A DNA stretch of 64,000 nt from Pseudomonas putida (GTDB taxonomy: Bacteria; Pseudomonadota; Gammaproteobacteria; Pseudomonadales; Pseudomonadaceae). The DNA is taken from NCBI RefSeq assembly GCF_016406145.1, contig NZ_CP066306.1, forward strand, positions 4,278,001 through 4,342,000. The letters run 5' to 3'. Positions 17,525 through 28,167 of this stretch are shown in pieces (positions within the stretch are counted from its first letter, which is position 1; every line of letters starts with the position of its first letter). The translations under genes were made by a program, and so were the position numbers. The notes beneath the pieces are model-generated. The model did no database searches. It saw nothing but the letters and a program-made list of their open reading frames with translations, and had not been told where the DNA came from.

Positions 17525-18994
17525 ATGCGTTTGATGCCCCTGCTGGCAGCCTTGCTACCGCTGCTGCCCCTGCCCGCGCTTGCTGGCGCACCGGCCACCG
17601 AAATTCTGCGGGTCGACCGCTACACCGACGACGGCCAGCCAGGGACCCTGCGCTGGGCGATCGAAACCAGCAACCAGAACCCCGGCCACTACCGCATCGA
17701 AATCGACGCGGTCGGCAAAGCCCCGTTTGTCATCCGGCCGACCCGCGCCCTGCCTGAAATCAAAGGCCCGGTGCAGATCACCGGCCTGCCTTGGGCACGC
17801 GACGGCCAATACGTCGCCATCGACGGCGCCGGCTACATAAATGACCAGGGAGTACGCACCTGCCCCGGCGCCCTGCCCGGCCAGTTCGGCACCAACGTGC
17901 GCACCACGACCAACCCCGGGCTGGTGCTGCGCGACACCCAGGGCGTACACCTCAGTGGCCTGGAAGTGCGCAACTTCTGCATCGGCATCCTGGTCAACCG
18001 CGCCAGCCACAACGTTATCGAAGACAACCGCATCGTCGCCAACAAGGGCGGTGCCGGTATCATGCTGACCGGCGATGACGGTGCCGGTAACCCCACGGCC
18101 ACCACCACGATCAACAACAAGGTGCTGCGCAACCAGCTGATCGACAATGGCGATGGCCTGGAGCTGACTCGCGGCGCGGCGTTCAACCTGGTGGCCGACA
18201 ACCTGTTCCGTTCGACTGCAGCCAACCCGGAGCCGTCCCAGGGCATCGAGATTCTGCTGGGCAACGACAACAGCGTGGTACGCAACCGCTTCGAGAACTA
18301 CTCCGACGGCCTGCAGATCAACTGGGGCAAGCGCAACTATCTGGGGGCCAATACCTTCAGCGGCAACTCGATCGGCGTCAGCGTCACCGGCCCAGGCAAT
18401 ATCCTCGACGGCAACCTGATCCACGGCAACCGCATCGGCGTGGCGCTGCGCCCGGAGCCGGAGGTCACCACCACGCGCCTGACCGGTAACCGGATCTGGG
18501 GCAACAGCCTGGATATCCGCCGCTGCGAAGCTGGCGGCTCTTGCGTACCGGATCAGCGCACGGGCGCCATCGTTTTTGGCGTGCCAGCCCAGGCCCATGC
18601 ACTGTACGTAGGTTCACGCGGGGTCGGTGCAGACCTGCCGAAAAAGGACCAGGCAGTGATCTGCGATGCCAAGGGCCAGCCCAAACCCTGCCAGCCGCTG
18701 CCCAACCACAACCAGCAGGCACCACGGCTGTTGGCCCTGAACGACAATGTGCTGCGCGGCGAAGTGCAGGGGCCGGCATCGAGCCTGCTGCGGGTCGAGG
18801 TGTTTGGCAATGCCCAGGCACAAGGCACTGAGGCTGAGCAGTACCTGGGGGAAGTACTGGTGAACAGCGATGCCAAGGGGCAGGCGCAGTTTGCCCAGGT
18901 GCTGGAGAATGCAGATGGGGTGCGCAGCTTTACCGCCACTGTGACTACGGCCGACGGCGCGACCTCCGAGTTGAGCCAGCCGCTTCGCCGCTAG
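17525..18994 (+). CDS. Secreted right-handed parallel beta-helix protein
   Basis: 489 residues. A signal peptide ends near ALAGA (residue 21). The middle part is a string of beta-helix turns rich in N-x-I/V repeats ([42 protein letters not shown]), as in the NosD and pectate-lyase-like families. The C-terminal part is less repetitive. Likely periplasmic or extracellular, acting on or binding a polysaccharide, but no catalytic residues are assignable. It is divergent from csbD and is followed by a strong hairpin. Confidence 0.82.
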   Translation: MRLMPLLAALLPLLPLPALAGAPATEILRVDRYTDDGQPGTLRWAIETSNQNPGHYRIEIDAVGKAPFVIRPTRALPEIKGPVQITGLPWARDGQYVAIDGAGYINDQGVRTCPGALPGQFGTNVRTTTNPGLVLRDTQGVHLSGLEVRNFCIGILVNRASHNVIEDNRIVANKGGAGIMLTGDDGAGNPTATTTINNKVLRNQLIDNGDGLELTRGAAFNLVADNLFRSTAANPEPSQGIEILLGNDNSVVRNRFENYSDGLQINWGKRNYLGANTFSGNSIGVSVTGPGNILDGNLIHGNRIGVALRPEPEVTTTRLTGNRIWGNSLDIRRCEAGGSCVPDQRTGAIVFGVPAQAHALYVGSRGVGADLPKKDQAVICDAKGQPKPCQPLPNHNQQAPRLLALNDNVLRGEVQGPASSLLRVEVFGNAQAQGTEAEQYLGEVLVNSDAKGQAQFAQVLENADGVRSFTATVTTADGATSELSQPLRR

Positions 18995-19001
18995 GGTAGC
19001 T

Positions 19002-19033
19002 GGCCTCATCGCCGGCACGCCGACGATGAGGCC
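19002..19033. terminator. Strong hairpin after the beta-helix gene
   Basis: GGCCTCATCGCCGG and CCGACGATGAGGCC pair over 14 positions with one mismatch and a 4-base loop, 7 bp after the stop codon. No U-tract follows, so it resembles the REP-type palindromes elsewhere in the window. Confidence 0.65.
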
Positions 19034-19105
19034 ATCAAACCTTGCTCCGCTACCCGCCACCCCTCACAATGCAGCCCTTTATAGCGTCACACCGCAGGAA
19101 CCTGC

Positions 19106-19486
19106 ATGAAACTCGACAAACCCGCCGCCATCGCCCGGCGCAACGAAGCATTGGCCAAGCCGGTGCTCACCAGTGCCAACACGCTGTTCGCCATCCTCGA
19201 CCCCAAACGCAACCTGTGGTGGTTCGAAGTACCGGTGGCGCTGCTGCGCAAGGGCCAACCCGACTGGGTCAACCTGCTGCTGCACACCCCTGAAAGCGAC
19301 GAACTGCAGCACCTGAAGGTCCCGACCAACTTCCTCAAGGCGCATCAGGAGCAGATGGAGGTGCGCAATGCTGGCAAGCGCCGCTCGACCATCAGCCTGG
19401 CGCTGAGCGCCGACCGTGACTCGCTGCTGCGCGACACCCGCCCGGGCGGCGAGCAGCTCGACTTCAGCACATTCGTGCAGGCCTGA
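19106..19486 (+). CDS. Conserved hypothetical protein
   Basis: 126 residues, with no signal peptide or membrane segment. 'gcaggaacctgc' precedes the ATG. A compact alpha/beta protein is suggested by NTLFAILDPKRNLWWFEVPVALL and the closing LDFSTFVQA. I do not recognise the family beyond its having the look of conserved Pseudomonas proteins. It is convergent with the cvfB-like gene with a 2-bp gap. Confidence 0.7.
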   Translation: MKLDKPAAIARRNEALAKPVLTSANTLFAILDPKRNLWWFEVPVALLRKGQPDWVNLLLHTPESDELQHLKVPTNFLKAHQEQMEVRNAGKRRSTISLALSADRDSLLRDTRPGGEQLDFSTFVQA

Positions 19487-19488
19487 CC

Positions 19489-20325
19489 TCAGGCCCGCTC
19501 GATGCGATCGTCATGGATGACGATCCGGCCCTGTTTGAACAACGCACCGATGGCCTTCTTGAAGTTGCCCTTGCTGACGTTGAACATGCGGCTGATCACC
19601 TCTGGGTCGCTCTTGTCGCACACCGGCAACACGCCCCCTTCGGCCTCCAGGCGCTGCATGATCTGCTCATGCAAGCCGTCCGCAAGCGCCTGGCCAACCG
19701 GTTGCAGGCTCAACGCGATCTTGCCGTCATGGCGCACTTCCTTGATGAAACCCTTCTCGTGCATACCCGAACGCATGAACTTGAAGATTTCATTCTTGTG
19801 GATCAGGCCCCAATGGCGGTTGTTGATGATGGCCTTGAAGCCCATCGGCGTCTCGCCCGCCACCAGCAGTTCGACCGGCTGACCGACCTGGTAATCGGCC
19901 GGGGTGCGGTCCAGATAGCGGTCCAGGCGTGAAGTGGCGGTGATGCGCCGGGTGCGCTTGTCGAGGTAGACATGCACCACGCAGTAGTCGCCGATCTTCA
20001 GCGGCCGCGCCTCTTCCGAGTACGGCATCAGCAGGTCCTTGGACAGACCCCAGTCGAGGAAGATGCCCGCACCGTTGATGTCCTTGACCTTGAGGCTGGC
20101 GAATTCGCCAACCTGCACCTTGGGCTTCTCGGTGGTGGCGATCAGCTGGTCTTCGCTGTCCAGGTAGAGGAACACGTTGAGCCAGTCATCGACCTCGGTT
20201 TCGGCGTTCTTCGGGATGTAGCGCCCGGGCAGCAGGATCTCGCCGTCGGGGCCGCCGTCCAGGTAGAGGCCGAAGTCCACGTGTTTCACGATTTGCAAAC
20301 TGTTGTAACGCCCAAGCAGAGCCAT
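19489..20325 (-). CDS. cvfB: CvfB-family S1 RNA-binding protein
   Basis: 278 residues. Tandem S1-like domains start with YNSLQIVKHVDFGLYLDG, followed by a KVKDINGAGIFLDWGLSKDLLMP domain, a third RNA-binding segment (KAIINNRHWGLIHKNEIF) and a C-terminal winged helix (SDPEVISRMFNVSKGNFKKAIGALFKQGRI). This is the CvfB/YitL layout. CvfB binds RNA and affects virulence factors in staphylococci; its role in Pseudomonas is less defined. Confidence 0.85.
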   Translation of the reverse strand: MALLGRYNSLQIVKHVDFGLYLDGGPDGEILLPGRYIPKNAETEVDDWLNVFLYLDSEDQLIATTEKPKVQVGEFASLKVKDINGAGIFLDWGLSKDLLMPYSEEARPLKIGDYCVVHVYLDKRTRRITATSRLDRYLDRTPADYQVGQPVELLVAGETPMGFKAIINNRHWGLIHKNEIFKFMRSGMHEKGFIKEVRHDGKIALSLQPVGQALADGLHEQIMQRLEAEGGVLPVCDKSDPEVISRMFNVSKGNFKKAIGALFKQGRIVIHDDRIERA

Positions 20326-20457
20326 TTCCGATGTTCCTCAAGACAAGACGGCTATTCTACACCTGAAGCCAGCGCGCCGCCCGACCGCTGATTCGGCGGA
20401 ACCGTCGTGGAGTACTCGCGTCTACCGTGTGGCCAGCCATCTGCAAGGGATCAGCAC

Positions 20458-21318
20458 ATGTTTCTACGCCTGTCCAAAGCCCTGATCATCGCCACGGCAT
20501 TTGCGCTGGCACTGGTGGCCTGCAGCCGTATAGACCTGGCCTACCGCAACCTCGACCGGCTGGTCCCGTGGTCGCTGGACGACTACCTGGCCATGAACCG
20601 TGACCAGAGGTCATTGCTCGACGAACGGCTCAAGCAGCACCTGGCCTGGCATTGCACGACCGAACTGCCTGGGTACCTCGACTGGCTCGACCGGGTACGC
20701 AGCATGGTCGCCGAGGGGCAAGTGACCGACCAGGCGCTGCAACAGCGCATGAACGAAGCCCGCCAGGCGATCGGTCGCGTTGCAGAAGCCATCACCCCGT
20801 CGGCCGCCGAGCTGCTGCGCGGCATGAGCGATGCCCAGGTCGCGCAGATGGGCGAAGCTTTTCGTGAAGACATCAGTGAACGGCAAGAGAAATACGTCGA
20901 TACCCCCCTATCCAAACAGGTCGCCCGACGCGCCGAGCGTATGGAAAAACGCCTGACACCCTGGTTCGGGGAACTCACCGCAGCACAACGCCAGCGCGTG
21001 CAAACCTGGGCACAGGCGCTGGGCGACCAGAACCGCCAGTGGATCGCCAACCGTGCGCACTGGCAACAACAGCTGATGCTGGCCATGAACCAGCGCAGCG
21101 ACGCAAGCTTCGAACCGCGCCTGGCGCAATTGCTGCAGCGCAAGGAAAGCCTGTGGACTGCGCAATACCGCGCTGCCTTTGAGAACAGCGAGCAGCAGAC
21201 ACGCAGCCTGTTGATCGACCTGCTGCAACAGAACAGCCCGGCCCAGCGGCAGTATCTTCAGCAACGCCTGGCCAAGGTGCGTACCGACTTCAGTGAGCTC
21301 AAGTGTCTTAAGGGATAG
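20458..21318 (+). CDS. DUF6279-type lipoprotein
   Basis: 286 residues. The lipoprotein signal MFLRLSKALIIATAFALALVACS has a lipobox with Cys22 as the acylation site. The remainder is almost wholly helical and basic, with YRNLDRLVPWSLDDYL and a C-terminal QRQYLQQRLAKVRTDF helix, matching the DUF6279 family. Probably an outer-membrane-anchored periplasmic protein of unknown function. The ATG at 20458 is preferred over upstream in-frame starts because the signal begins there. Confidence 0.8.
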   Translation: MFLRLSKALIIATAFALALVACSRIDLAYRNLDRLVPWSLDDYLAMNRDQRSLLDERLKQHLAWHCTTELPGYLDWLDRVRSMVAEGQVTDQALQQRMNEARQAIGRVAEAITPSAAELLRGMSDAQVAQMGEAFREDISERQEKYVDTPLSKQVARRAERMEKRLTPWFGELTAAQRQRVQTWAQALGDQNRQWIANRAHWQQQLMLAMNQRSDASFEPRLAQLLQRKESLWTAQYRAAFENSEQQTRSLLIDLLQQNSPAQRQYLQQRLAKVRTDFSELKCLKG

Positions 21319-21351
21319 GCAGGTCAATCGGTATCCGCCCGATAACCCGCC

Positions 21352-23061
21352 TCAGCGCCCTTTGCGCCGATACGGGAACACATCGATCACCTTGCCTTCG
21401 CGGATAGATGCCTGCAGCCCCTTCCAGTAATCCGCGTCATACAGCTCCCCATGCAGCCTGCTGAATAAACGCCGCTGGCCCATATCGGCAAACAGAAACG
21501 GCGGGAACTCCTCCGGGAATACATCGTGCGGCCCAATCGAATACCACGGCTCCCCCGACATCTCGTCCTCCGGGTAGCGCGGCGGTGGGATATGGCGAAA
21601 ATTCACCTCGGTCAGGTAGCTGATCTCGTCATAGTCGTAGAACACCACACGACCATGGCGGGTAACCCCGAAGTTCTTCAGCAGCATGTCGCCTGGAAAG
21701 ATGTTCGCTGCGGCCAGCTGCTTGATGGCCAGGCCATAATCCTCCAGCGCTTCGAGTACCTGGCCTTCGCTGGCCTGCTCCAGGTACAGATTGAGCGGGA
21801 TCATGCGCCGTTCGGTCCAGCAATGGCGGACCAGCACCGTATCGCCTTCCACAGCCACGGTGGACGGCGCCACCTCCAGCAGCTCGGCCAGGCACTCAGG
21901 CTCGAACTTGCCCCGGGGGAAACGAAAGTCGGCGAACTCCTGGGTATCGGCCATTCGCCCAACCCGGTCGACACTCTTCACCAGGCGGTACTTGTCGATC
22001 ACCGTGGCACGGTCGACCGTCTTGGACGGCGAAAAGCGGTCCTTGATGATCTTGAATACGGTATTGAAGCCCGGCAGGGTGAACACACTCATGACCATGC
22101 CGCGCACACCGGGTGCCATGATGAAACGGTCGTCGGTACTGGCCAAGTGGTTGATCAGCGCACGATAGAACTCCGACTTGCCGTGCTTGTAGAACCCGAT
22201 CGAGGTGTACAGCTCGGCAATGTGCTTGCCCGGCAGTATGCGCTTGAGGAAATTGACGAACTCGGCCGGCACCGGCACGTCGACCATGAAATACGAACGG
22301 GTGAAGGAGAAGATGATCGAGACCTCGGCCTCATCGGTGATCAGCGCATCCGCCTCGATGCCATGGCCCTCGCGGTGCAGCAGCGGGATCACCAGGGGCC
22401 ACTGCTCATCGCTGTTGTACAGCCGGCCCACCAGGTAAGCGCCCTTGTTGCGGTACAGCACCGGCACGAACAGCTCCACGGCCAGGGCCGGGTCCTTGCA
22501 CACCCAGTCCGGCAGGCAGTCACGCAGTTGCTCTTCAAGGCGTGACAGGTCGCTCTCAAGGTCACCGTAGTCGAACGCATAGTCGCGGAAGATAGCCCGC
22601 ACCAGGCCCTTGAGGCTGCCATCGGGCATATAGGTGCGGGTCTGAGCAGCGCGCTCGTGGCTGCGTATCGACGGCCGGGTGGTGTGGATGAACATGCAGC
22701 CATCGCTGATCTGATCATGGCTGAACAGGCTGCAGAACAAAGAATTGTACCAGGTCTCCGCCAGTTCATCGTCCAGCCGCGGGTCGATCAGGCGTATATA
22801 GGCACTTTTCACCAACGGCCACTGTTCGACCTCCAGCAGCACCTCCTCATCGAACCCGTCCCGCAACCAGCCGTTGACCTCACCGACCTTCTGCTCATAG
22901 AGGTTGATCCGCGCCGCCGCTGCGCGCTGGATGTCCTGCCAGCGCGCCTGCTCGAAGCGCTCTCGGGCGCCCAGGGTGATGCGGCGAAAGTGTTCGCGGT
23001 AGTCGTCGAAGCCATCGAGGATCATCCGGGCGATTTCGCCGGCCGGCCAGTGCTGGGTCAT
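21352..23061 (-). CDS. aceK: Isocitrate dehydrogenase kinase/phosphatase
   Basis: 569 residues, the usual length for AceK. It controls flux between the TCA cycle and the glyoxylate shunt by reversible phosphorylation of isocitrate dehydrogenase. The AceK-specific [18 protein letters not shown] and [16 protein letters not shown] (kinase metal site, DYDE) segments are clear. The start [11 protein letters not shown] at 23061 follows GAGGTGTCCTGC; a GTG three codons upstream has no ribosome site. It stands alone and is not next to aceA or aceB. Confidence 0.95.
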   Translation of the reverse strand: MTQHWPAGEIARMILDGFDDYREHFRRITLGARERFEQARWQDIQRAAAARINLYEQKVGEVNGWLRDGFDEEVLLEVEQWPLVKSAYIRLIDPRLDDELAETWYNSLFCSLFSHDQISDGCMFIHTTRPSIRSHERAAQTRTYMPDGSLKGLVRAIFRDYAFDYGDLESDLSRLEEQLRDCLPDWVCKDPALAVELFVPVLYRNKGAYLVGRLYNSDEQWPLVIPLLHREGHGIEADALITDEAEVSIIFSFTRSYFMVDVPVPAEFVNFLKRILPGKHIAELYTSIGFYKHGKSEFYRALINHLASTDDRFIMAPGVRGMVMSVFTLPGFNTVFKIIKDRFSPSKTVDRATVIDKYRLVKSVDRVGRMADTQEFADFRFPRGKFEPECLAELLEVAPSTVAVEGDTVLVRHCWTERRMIPLNLYLEQASEGQVLEALEDYGLAIKQLAAANIFPGDMLLKNFGVTRHGRVVFYDYDEISYLTEVNFRHIPPPRYPEDEMSGEPWYSIGPHDVFPEEFPPFLFADMGQRRLFSRLHGELYDADYWKGLQASIREGKVIDVFPYRRKGR

Positions 23062-23210
23062 GCAGGACACCTCGGTGCGGGGTGAGATAGACAGCTTAGT
23101 CGCCTGGGCAACTTTGCGGAGCTTCTACCGGCTTACACCGCAAGAAAGGACAAGAACCGCCCGTGCGCCATCGCGTACACTCGCGCCCTGCCCTGTACCC
23201 GGAGACCACC

Positions 23211-24095
23211 GTGAGCCCCATCGCCCTGACCCGCCTGCTGACCCTTGCCGCCGTCTGGGGGGCGAGCTTTCTGTTCATGCGCATCATCGCCCCCGAGCTG
23301 GGCACCGTGCCCACCGCCTTCTTTCGCGTGTCCATCGCCTGCCTCGGCCTGATCGCCATACTCGCCGCAGCGCGCGTACGCTGGAATTTCGAGGGCAAAC
23401 TCGGCGCTTGCCTGGTCCTGGGCATGATCAACTCAGGGATCCCCGCCACCTTCTATTCGGTGGCAGCTCAGGTACTGCCAGCGGGCTATTCGGCGATCTT
23501 CAACGCCACCACGCCGCTGATGGGGGTGCTGATCGGCGCACTGTTCTTCCGCGAGACCATGACCCTGCCCAAGTTGTGCGGCATCTTCCTTGGACTGTTC
23601 GGTGTCGGCATTCTCAGTGGCGCGGGCCCGGTGGCGCTGGACATGGCACTGCTGCAAGGCGCCCTGGCCTGCCTGGCGGCAACCACCTGCTATGGCTTCG
23701 CAGGCTTTCTGGCGCGGCGCTGGATCAGCGGCCTGGACAGCCGCCTCTCGGCGCTGGGCAGCATGCTCGGCGCCACGCTGATGATGACGCCACTGTTCGC
23801 CTGGAGTGCGCTGACCCAGCCGCCTGCCAGCTGGGGCGGCTGGCAGGTGTGGCTGTCGCTGCTGGGCCTGGGCCTTGTGTGCACGGCCTTCGCCTATATC
23901 CTGTACTTCCGCCTGCTGGCCGAGATTGGCCCGGTCAAGGCCAGTACCGTGACCTTCTTGATTCCGGTCTTCGGTGTGCTGTGGGGCGCGTGGCTGCTGG
24001 ACGAATCGCTGTCGATGGGCCATCTCTATGGCGGCCTGCTGATCGCTGCCGCGCTGTGGCTCGTACTCAAGCCCGCGCGCCGCGCTCAGGCCTGA
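23211..24095 (+). CDS. EamA/DMT-family transporter
   Basis: About 294 residues and ten hydrophobic segments in two EamA repeats. Marker segments are TLAAVWGASFLFMRIIAPELG at the N-terminus, FNATTPLMGVLIGALFFRE at the end of repeat 1, and FLIPVFGVLWGAWLLDESL in repeat 2. A GTG start at 23211 with GGAG 6 bases upstream is preferred. Predicted inner-membrane exporter of a small metabolite; substrate not assignable. Confidence 0.85.
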   Translation: MSPIALTRLLTLAAVWGASFLFMRIIAPELGTVPTAFFRVSIACLGLIAILAAARVRWNFEGKLGACLVLGMINSGIPATFYSVAAQVLPAGYSAIFNATTPLMGVLIGALFFRETMTLPKLCGIFLGLFGVGILSGAGPVALDMALLQGALACLAATTCYGFAGFLARRWISGLDSRLSALGSMLGATLMMTPLFAWSALTQPPASWGGWQVWLSLLGLGLVCTAFAYILYFRLLAEIGPVKASTVTFLIPVFGVLWGAWLLDESLSMGHLYGGLLIAAALWLVLKPARRAQA

Positions 24096-24106
24096 TACAG
24101 CACTCT

Positions 24107-24137
24107 GTAGGAGCCGGCTTGCCGGCGATAGGGCCAG
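24107..24137. repeat. P. putida-type REP element
   Basis: The 'gtaggagccggcttgccggc' core followed by gatagggcc. The same core appears at 31482, 63710 and, in opposite orientation, at 31421 and 63640. It lies after the EamA stop codon. Confidence 0.75.
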
Positions 24138-24196
24138 TACAGACAACAACGCCAAAGGGCATTACGATAAGCAGCCCTCACGACACGTAACGCCCC

Positions 24197-24667
24197 ATGC
24201 CCCCCGAGCAAACCGCAGCCTACAAGATCGTGCTCTGGCGCCTGGAGCAGGATGCCCAAGGCTACCCACCCGCATCGGTCGAAGGCCTCTGGGCAAAACG
24301 TACCGCGGCTGGCTACCAGGTCGACAGCCTCCCCTTCTATGCCTACGGCATCGCACCCGGCGACACCATCAGCATCAGCGAAGAGGGCGAGCAATCCTGG
24401 TTCGAAGGCTTGCTGCACAGTGGCGGCGCTTCGGTATTTCGCGTTCTTGTGAAGGCAGGCGGTGATCTGGAACAGGTTCGTGCGGCACTCGAAGATTTCG
24501 GCTGCCCCAACGAAGTCGAAAAAGCGGTCAGGATGCTGGCCGTCGAAGTCCCGCCTTCGCGCTCACTCGACACCCTGCTCTACTACCTGCTGACGCAGCG
24601 CGAAGCCGGCACCCTGGACTTCGAGGAAGGCGTGCTGCGCCACGCCATCCCCGAAGAGTTTCGCTGA
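24197..24667 (+). CDS. DUF4265 protein
   Basis: 156 residues matching the DUF4265 layout: YPPASVEGLWAKRTAAGYQVDSLPFYAYGIAPGDTIS near the N-terminus, then a ferredoxin-like VLVKAGGDLEQVRAALEDFGCP segment. No signal peptide, so cytoplasmic. Function unknown. It ends 4 bp from the stop of the convergent EamA gene. Confidence 0.8.
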   Translation: MPPEQTAAYKIVLWRLEQDAQGYPPASVEGLWAKRTAAGYQVDSLPFYAYGIAPGDTISISEEGEQSWFEGLLHSGGASVFRVLVKAGGDLEQVRAALEDFGCPNEVEKAVRMLAVEVPPSRSLDTLLYYLLTQREAGTLDFEEGVLRHAIPEEFR

Positions 24668-24671
24668 CGGT

Positions 24672-25553
24672 CTATGCTTGGGCCATGCGCCTGGCAGGCT
24701 TGCTGAACACGAACAGCAAACCGACCACAATCAGCCCCATTCCCAGCAGGCTGAGCGGTGCCAGGCGATTACCAAATATCAGGAAGTCCATCACCGCAGT
24801 CACCGCCGGCACCAGGTAGAACAGGCTGGTGACGTTGACCAGATTACCTTTGGCGATCAGGCGGTACAGCAGCATGGTCGCCAGCAGCGAAACCACCAGC
24901 CCCATCCACAGCAGCGCACCAATGAAACTGCCGCTCCATGCAACGTGCAGCGGCTGCAGCGGCGCGAACACAGCACACATGGCAAACCCCGCCAGATACT
25001 GCAGGCCCAGCGTGCCCATGGGGTTGTCGGTGATGCGTTTTTGCAGGATCGAGCCAAAGGTCATGCTGCCCAGCGCCAGCAAGGCAAACAGCATCCCGGC
25101 CAGCGACACTCCGCCGAGGTTGATACCCTGATAGACCACCATCACCAGCCCGCCGAGCCCCAGGCCCAGACCGAAGAGCCGGCGCCAGGAGCGCTGGCGC
25201 TCCATCAGCACCACAGTGAGGATCGGTTGTACTCCCATCACCGTGGCCATCACGCCGGGGGTCACGTGGGTATTGAGCGCCAGCAGGTAGAAGATCTGGT
25301 AGGCACCGAGCAACACGCAGCCGGTGCCAAGGGCTCGCAACATCGTCCCACGTGTGCGCGGCCAGCGCAGGCCCAGCAACGGGCCGATCAGCAGCAACCC
25401 GGCGAGTGCCAGCGCTGAGCGCAGCAGCAGGAAAGCAAACGGGCTGGCATGGGCCAGGCCAAGTTTGGAGACGATGGCGCCACTGCTCCACAGCAGGACG
25501 AACAGGCTGGTAGTGGCCGCCGAGGCCACGGATGCTTTGGAAATGACAGACAT
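24672..25553 (-). CDS. EamA/DMT-family transporter
   Basis: 293 residues with ten hydrophobic segments in two EamA domains (LFVLLWSSGAIVSKLGLAHASPF; LFYLVPAVTAVMDFLIFGNRL). It resembles metabolite exporters of the RhaT/YedA type and differs from the EamA protein 600 bp away, so this is not a recent tandem duplication. Substrate unknown. Confidence 0.85.
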   Translation of the reverse strand: MSVISKASVASAATTSLFVLLWSSGAIVSKLGLAHASPFAFLLLRSALALAGLLLIGPLLGLRWPRTRGTMLRALGTGCVLLGAYQIFYLLALNTHVTPGVMATVMGVQPILTVVLMERQRSWRRLFGLGLGLGGLVMVVYQGINLGGVSLAGMLFALLALGSMTFGSILQKRITDNPMGTLGLQYLAGFAMCAVFAPLQPLHVAWSGSFIGALLWMGLVVSLLATMLLYRLIAKGNLVNVTSLFYLVPAVTAVMDFLIFGNRLAPLSLLGMGLIVVGLLFVFSKPARRMAQA

Positions 25554-25955
25554 GCATGCACCTGTATTCGGGCAGATAAGCCGAACGGTGGGCGTGAACT
25601 TCAGTTACGGAAGCCGCCGACCGTATTCAGTAGGTTGCGCGTGTGACGGGATGCGGCTAAAGGCCGGTCAGCCCGGCACAACCACGCAGCGAGGCGGAGC
25701 TACGCCGCCTACAACGCCACTGACAGGTGGTGGGTAATGACTGATCATGGCCGGCTGCTGGCTGCCACGCACGGCCCCGCCCGCGACTGGCGCGATGGCA
25801 AAGCTTGCGGTGGACAGGATGGCAGGCATGAGCAGGTCTTCGGGGAGGTGACTGCCCTGAAATATAGCGGTGAATCAGGGCCAGGACAATAGCTGGCTTC
25901 TGTGATGCCTGTTGGGCCCTGTCGCCGGCGATAGGGCCCTGCAGGCACCGAAACT
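25554..25955. other. 400-bp intergenic region between the EamA and lpxO genes
   Basis: No convincing gene. A minus-strand frame of 53 codons (25668-25829) starts MPAILSTASFAIAP but has no ribosome site and no recognisable domain. The end of the region is a near-perfect palindrome (25914-25939). The promoter of the minus-strand EamA gene must lie in the left part. Confidence 0.5.
25914..25939. terminator. Near-perfect palindrome downstream of lpxO
   Basis: GGGCCCTGTCGCC abuts GGCGATAGGGCCC: 13-bp arms, one mismatch and no loop. It lies 16 bp past the lpxO stop on the minus strand. Confidence 0.65.
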
Positions 25956-26891
25956 TCAGAACAACCAGCGATACAGCAGGTACGCCACAGCCACCGCCAG
26001 CACCGGCCGCAGGATGCGGTAGGCCTTGGGGTTGGCACGCTTGAACTGCTTCACGCGGGTGCTGACCCTGTTGCTGAAGCGCTTGCTCCAGGCATACGCC
26101 TGGTTGATCCCGCCCACGCGCTCGTCATCGGTGTTCTGCGGTGCAGTGGCGCGGCCCAGGAAGGCGCTTACCTTGCGGTTGATGCGGGCCATCAGCGGGT
26201 TGCTGAGCGGGCGTTCGATGTCGCAGAACAGGATCACACGGGTGACGTCGGTTTCGTTCTTGACCCAGTGCACGTAGGTCTCGTCGAACATCACGTCCTC
26301 GCCATCACGCCAGGCGTAGGCCTGGCCGTCCACGTAGATGCGGCAGTCGTCGGAGTTCGGCGTAGACAACCCCAAGTGATAGCGCAGCGAGCCGGCGAAG
26401 GGGTCGCGGTGCGGGTTGAGATGGCTGCCGCCGGGCAGCAGGGCGAACATCGCGCCTTTGACGTTGGGGATGGCGCTGACCAGCTCGACGGTCTTCGGGC
26501 ACAGCGCCTCGGCCGACGGCAGCGGTTTGTCGTACCACTTCAGGTAGAAACGCTTCCAGCCCTTCTTGAAGAACGACCCGAAGCCTGCGTCGTTGTCTTT
26601 TTCGGCGGCGCGGATGTAACCCTCGTCGAACAGGCGCATGGCCTCTTCGCGGATCACCTGCCAGTTGTCCTTGAGCACGTCCAGTTCAGGGAAGCGCTGG
26701 CGGTCCAGGTACGGCTTGGACGGAACACCGGAGAAAAAGTACATCAGGCTGTTGTAGGGTGCGAACAGCGCCGAATGGTTGACGAACTGGCGCAGTACTG
26801 GCAGACGCGCCTTGCCGCGCAAGTGGACGAACAGCACGCTGCCGAAAAAAACCAGCAGGACACCTGCCTTGGCGACAAAGGAAAAGGTCAT
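25956..26891 (-). CDS. lpxO: Lipid A hydroxylase, aspartyl/asparaginyl beta-hydroxylase family
   Basis: 311 residues. An N-terminal membrane helix (AGVLLVFFGSVLFVHL) and a C-terminal one (LAVAVAYLLYRWLF) flank an Fe(II)/2-oxoglutarate dioxygenase domain. The iron-binding HRD of SHLNPHRDPF and the second histidine in DETYVHWVKN are visible. LpxO adds a 2-hydroxyl to the secondary acyl chain of lipid A at the inner membrane. The order of helices and catalytic motifs fits LpxO better than soluble beta-hydroxylases. Confidence 0.87.
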   Translation of the reverse strand: MTFSFVAKAGVLLVFFGSVLFVHLRGKARLPVLRQFVNHSALFAPYNSLMYFFSGVPSKPYLDRQRFPELDVLKDNWQVIREEAMRLFDEGYIRAAEKDNDAGFGSFFKKGWKRFYLKWYDKPLPSAEALCPKTVELVSAIPNVKGAMFALLPGGSHLNPHRDPFAGSLRYHLGLSTPNSDDCRIYVDGQAYAWRDGEDVMFDETYVHWVKNETDVTRVILFCDIERPLSNPLMARINRKVSAFLGRATAPQNTDDERVGGINQAYAWSKRFSNRVSTRVKQFKRANPKAYRILRPVLAVAVAYLLYRWLF

Positions 26892-27060
26892 GCAACACTC
26901 CTTGGAAAGGGAGCAGGCCAGCGCTGCCTGCCCCCAGAAAAATCATCCTGCCATCATAAACCCATCACGCCCCGGTAAAAACAACCAGGGCGGGAACTCA
27001 CTCATGAAGATTTTGCAATAAACCCGAGCGCAGGGGCAGCTGCAAGCTTGAAGCTTGCCC

Positions 27061-28035
<975 letters not shown>

Positions 28036-28167
28036 GGCAGGGTCCTTGGCATGAAGTGGCGGGGAAAGACTTAAAGGGTAAGCCTGCCCCGTTGGCCCGT
28101 AAAGCCCGTTCGAACTCGCGCGGGCGGCGTGCGGTCAACCGCACAACCCGCCTTGGAGATCACTGCG

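Noticed and set aside
25668..25829. 53-codon minus-strand frame with a hydrophobic start
   Set aside because: No ribosome site and no similarity I can name. It is mentioned only as part of the intergenic region.
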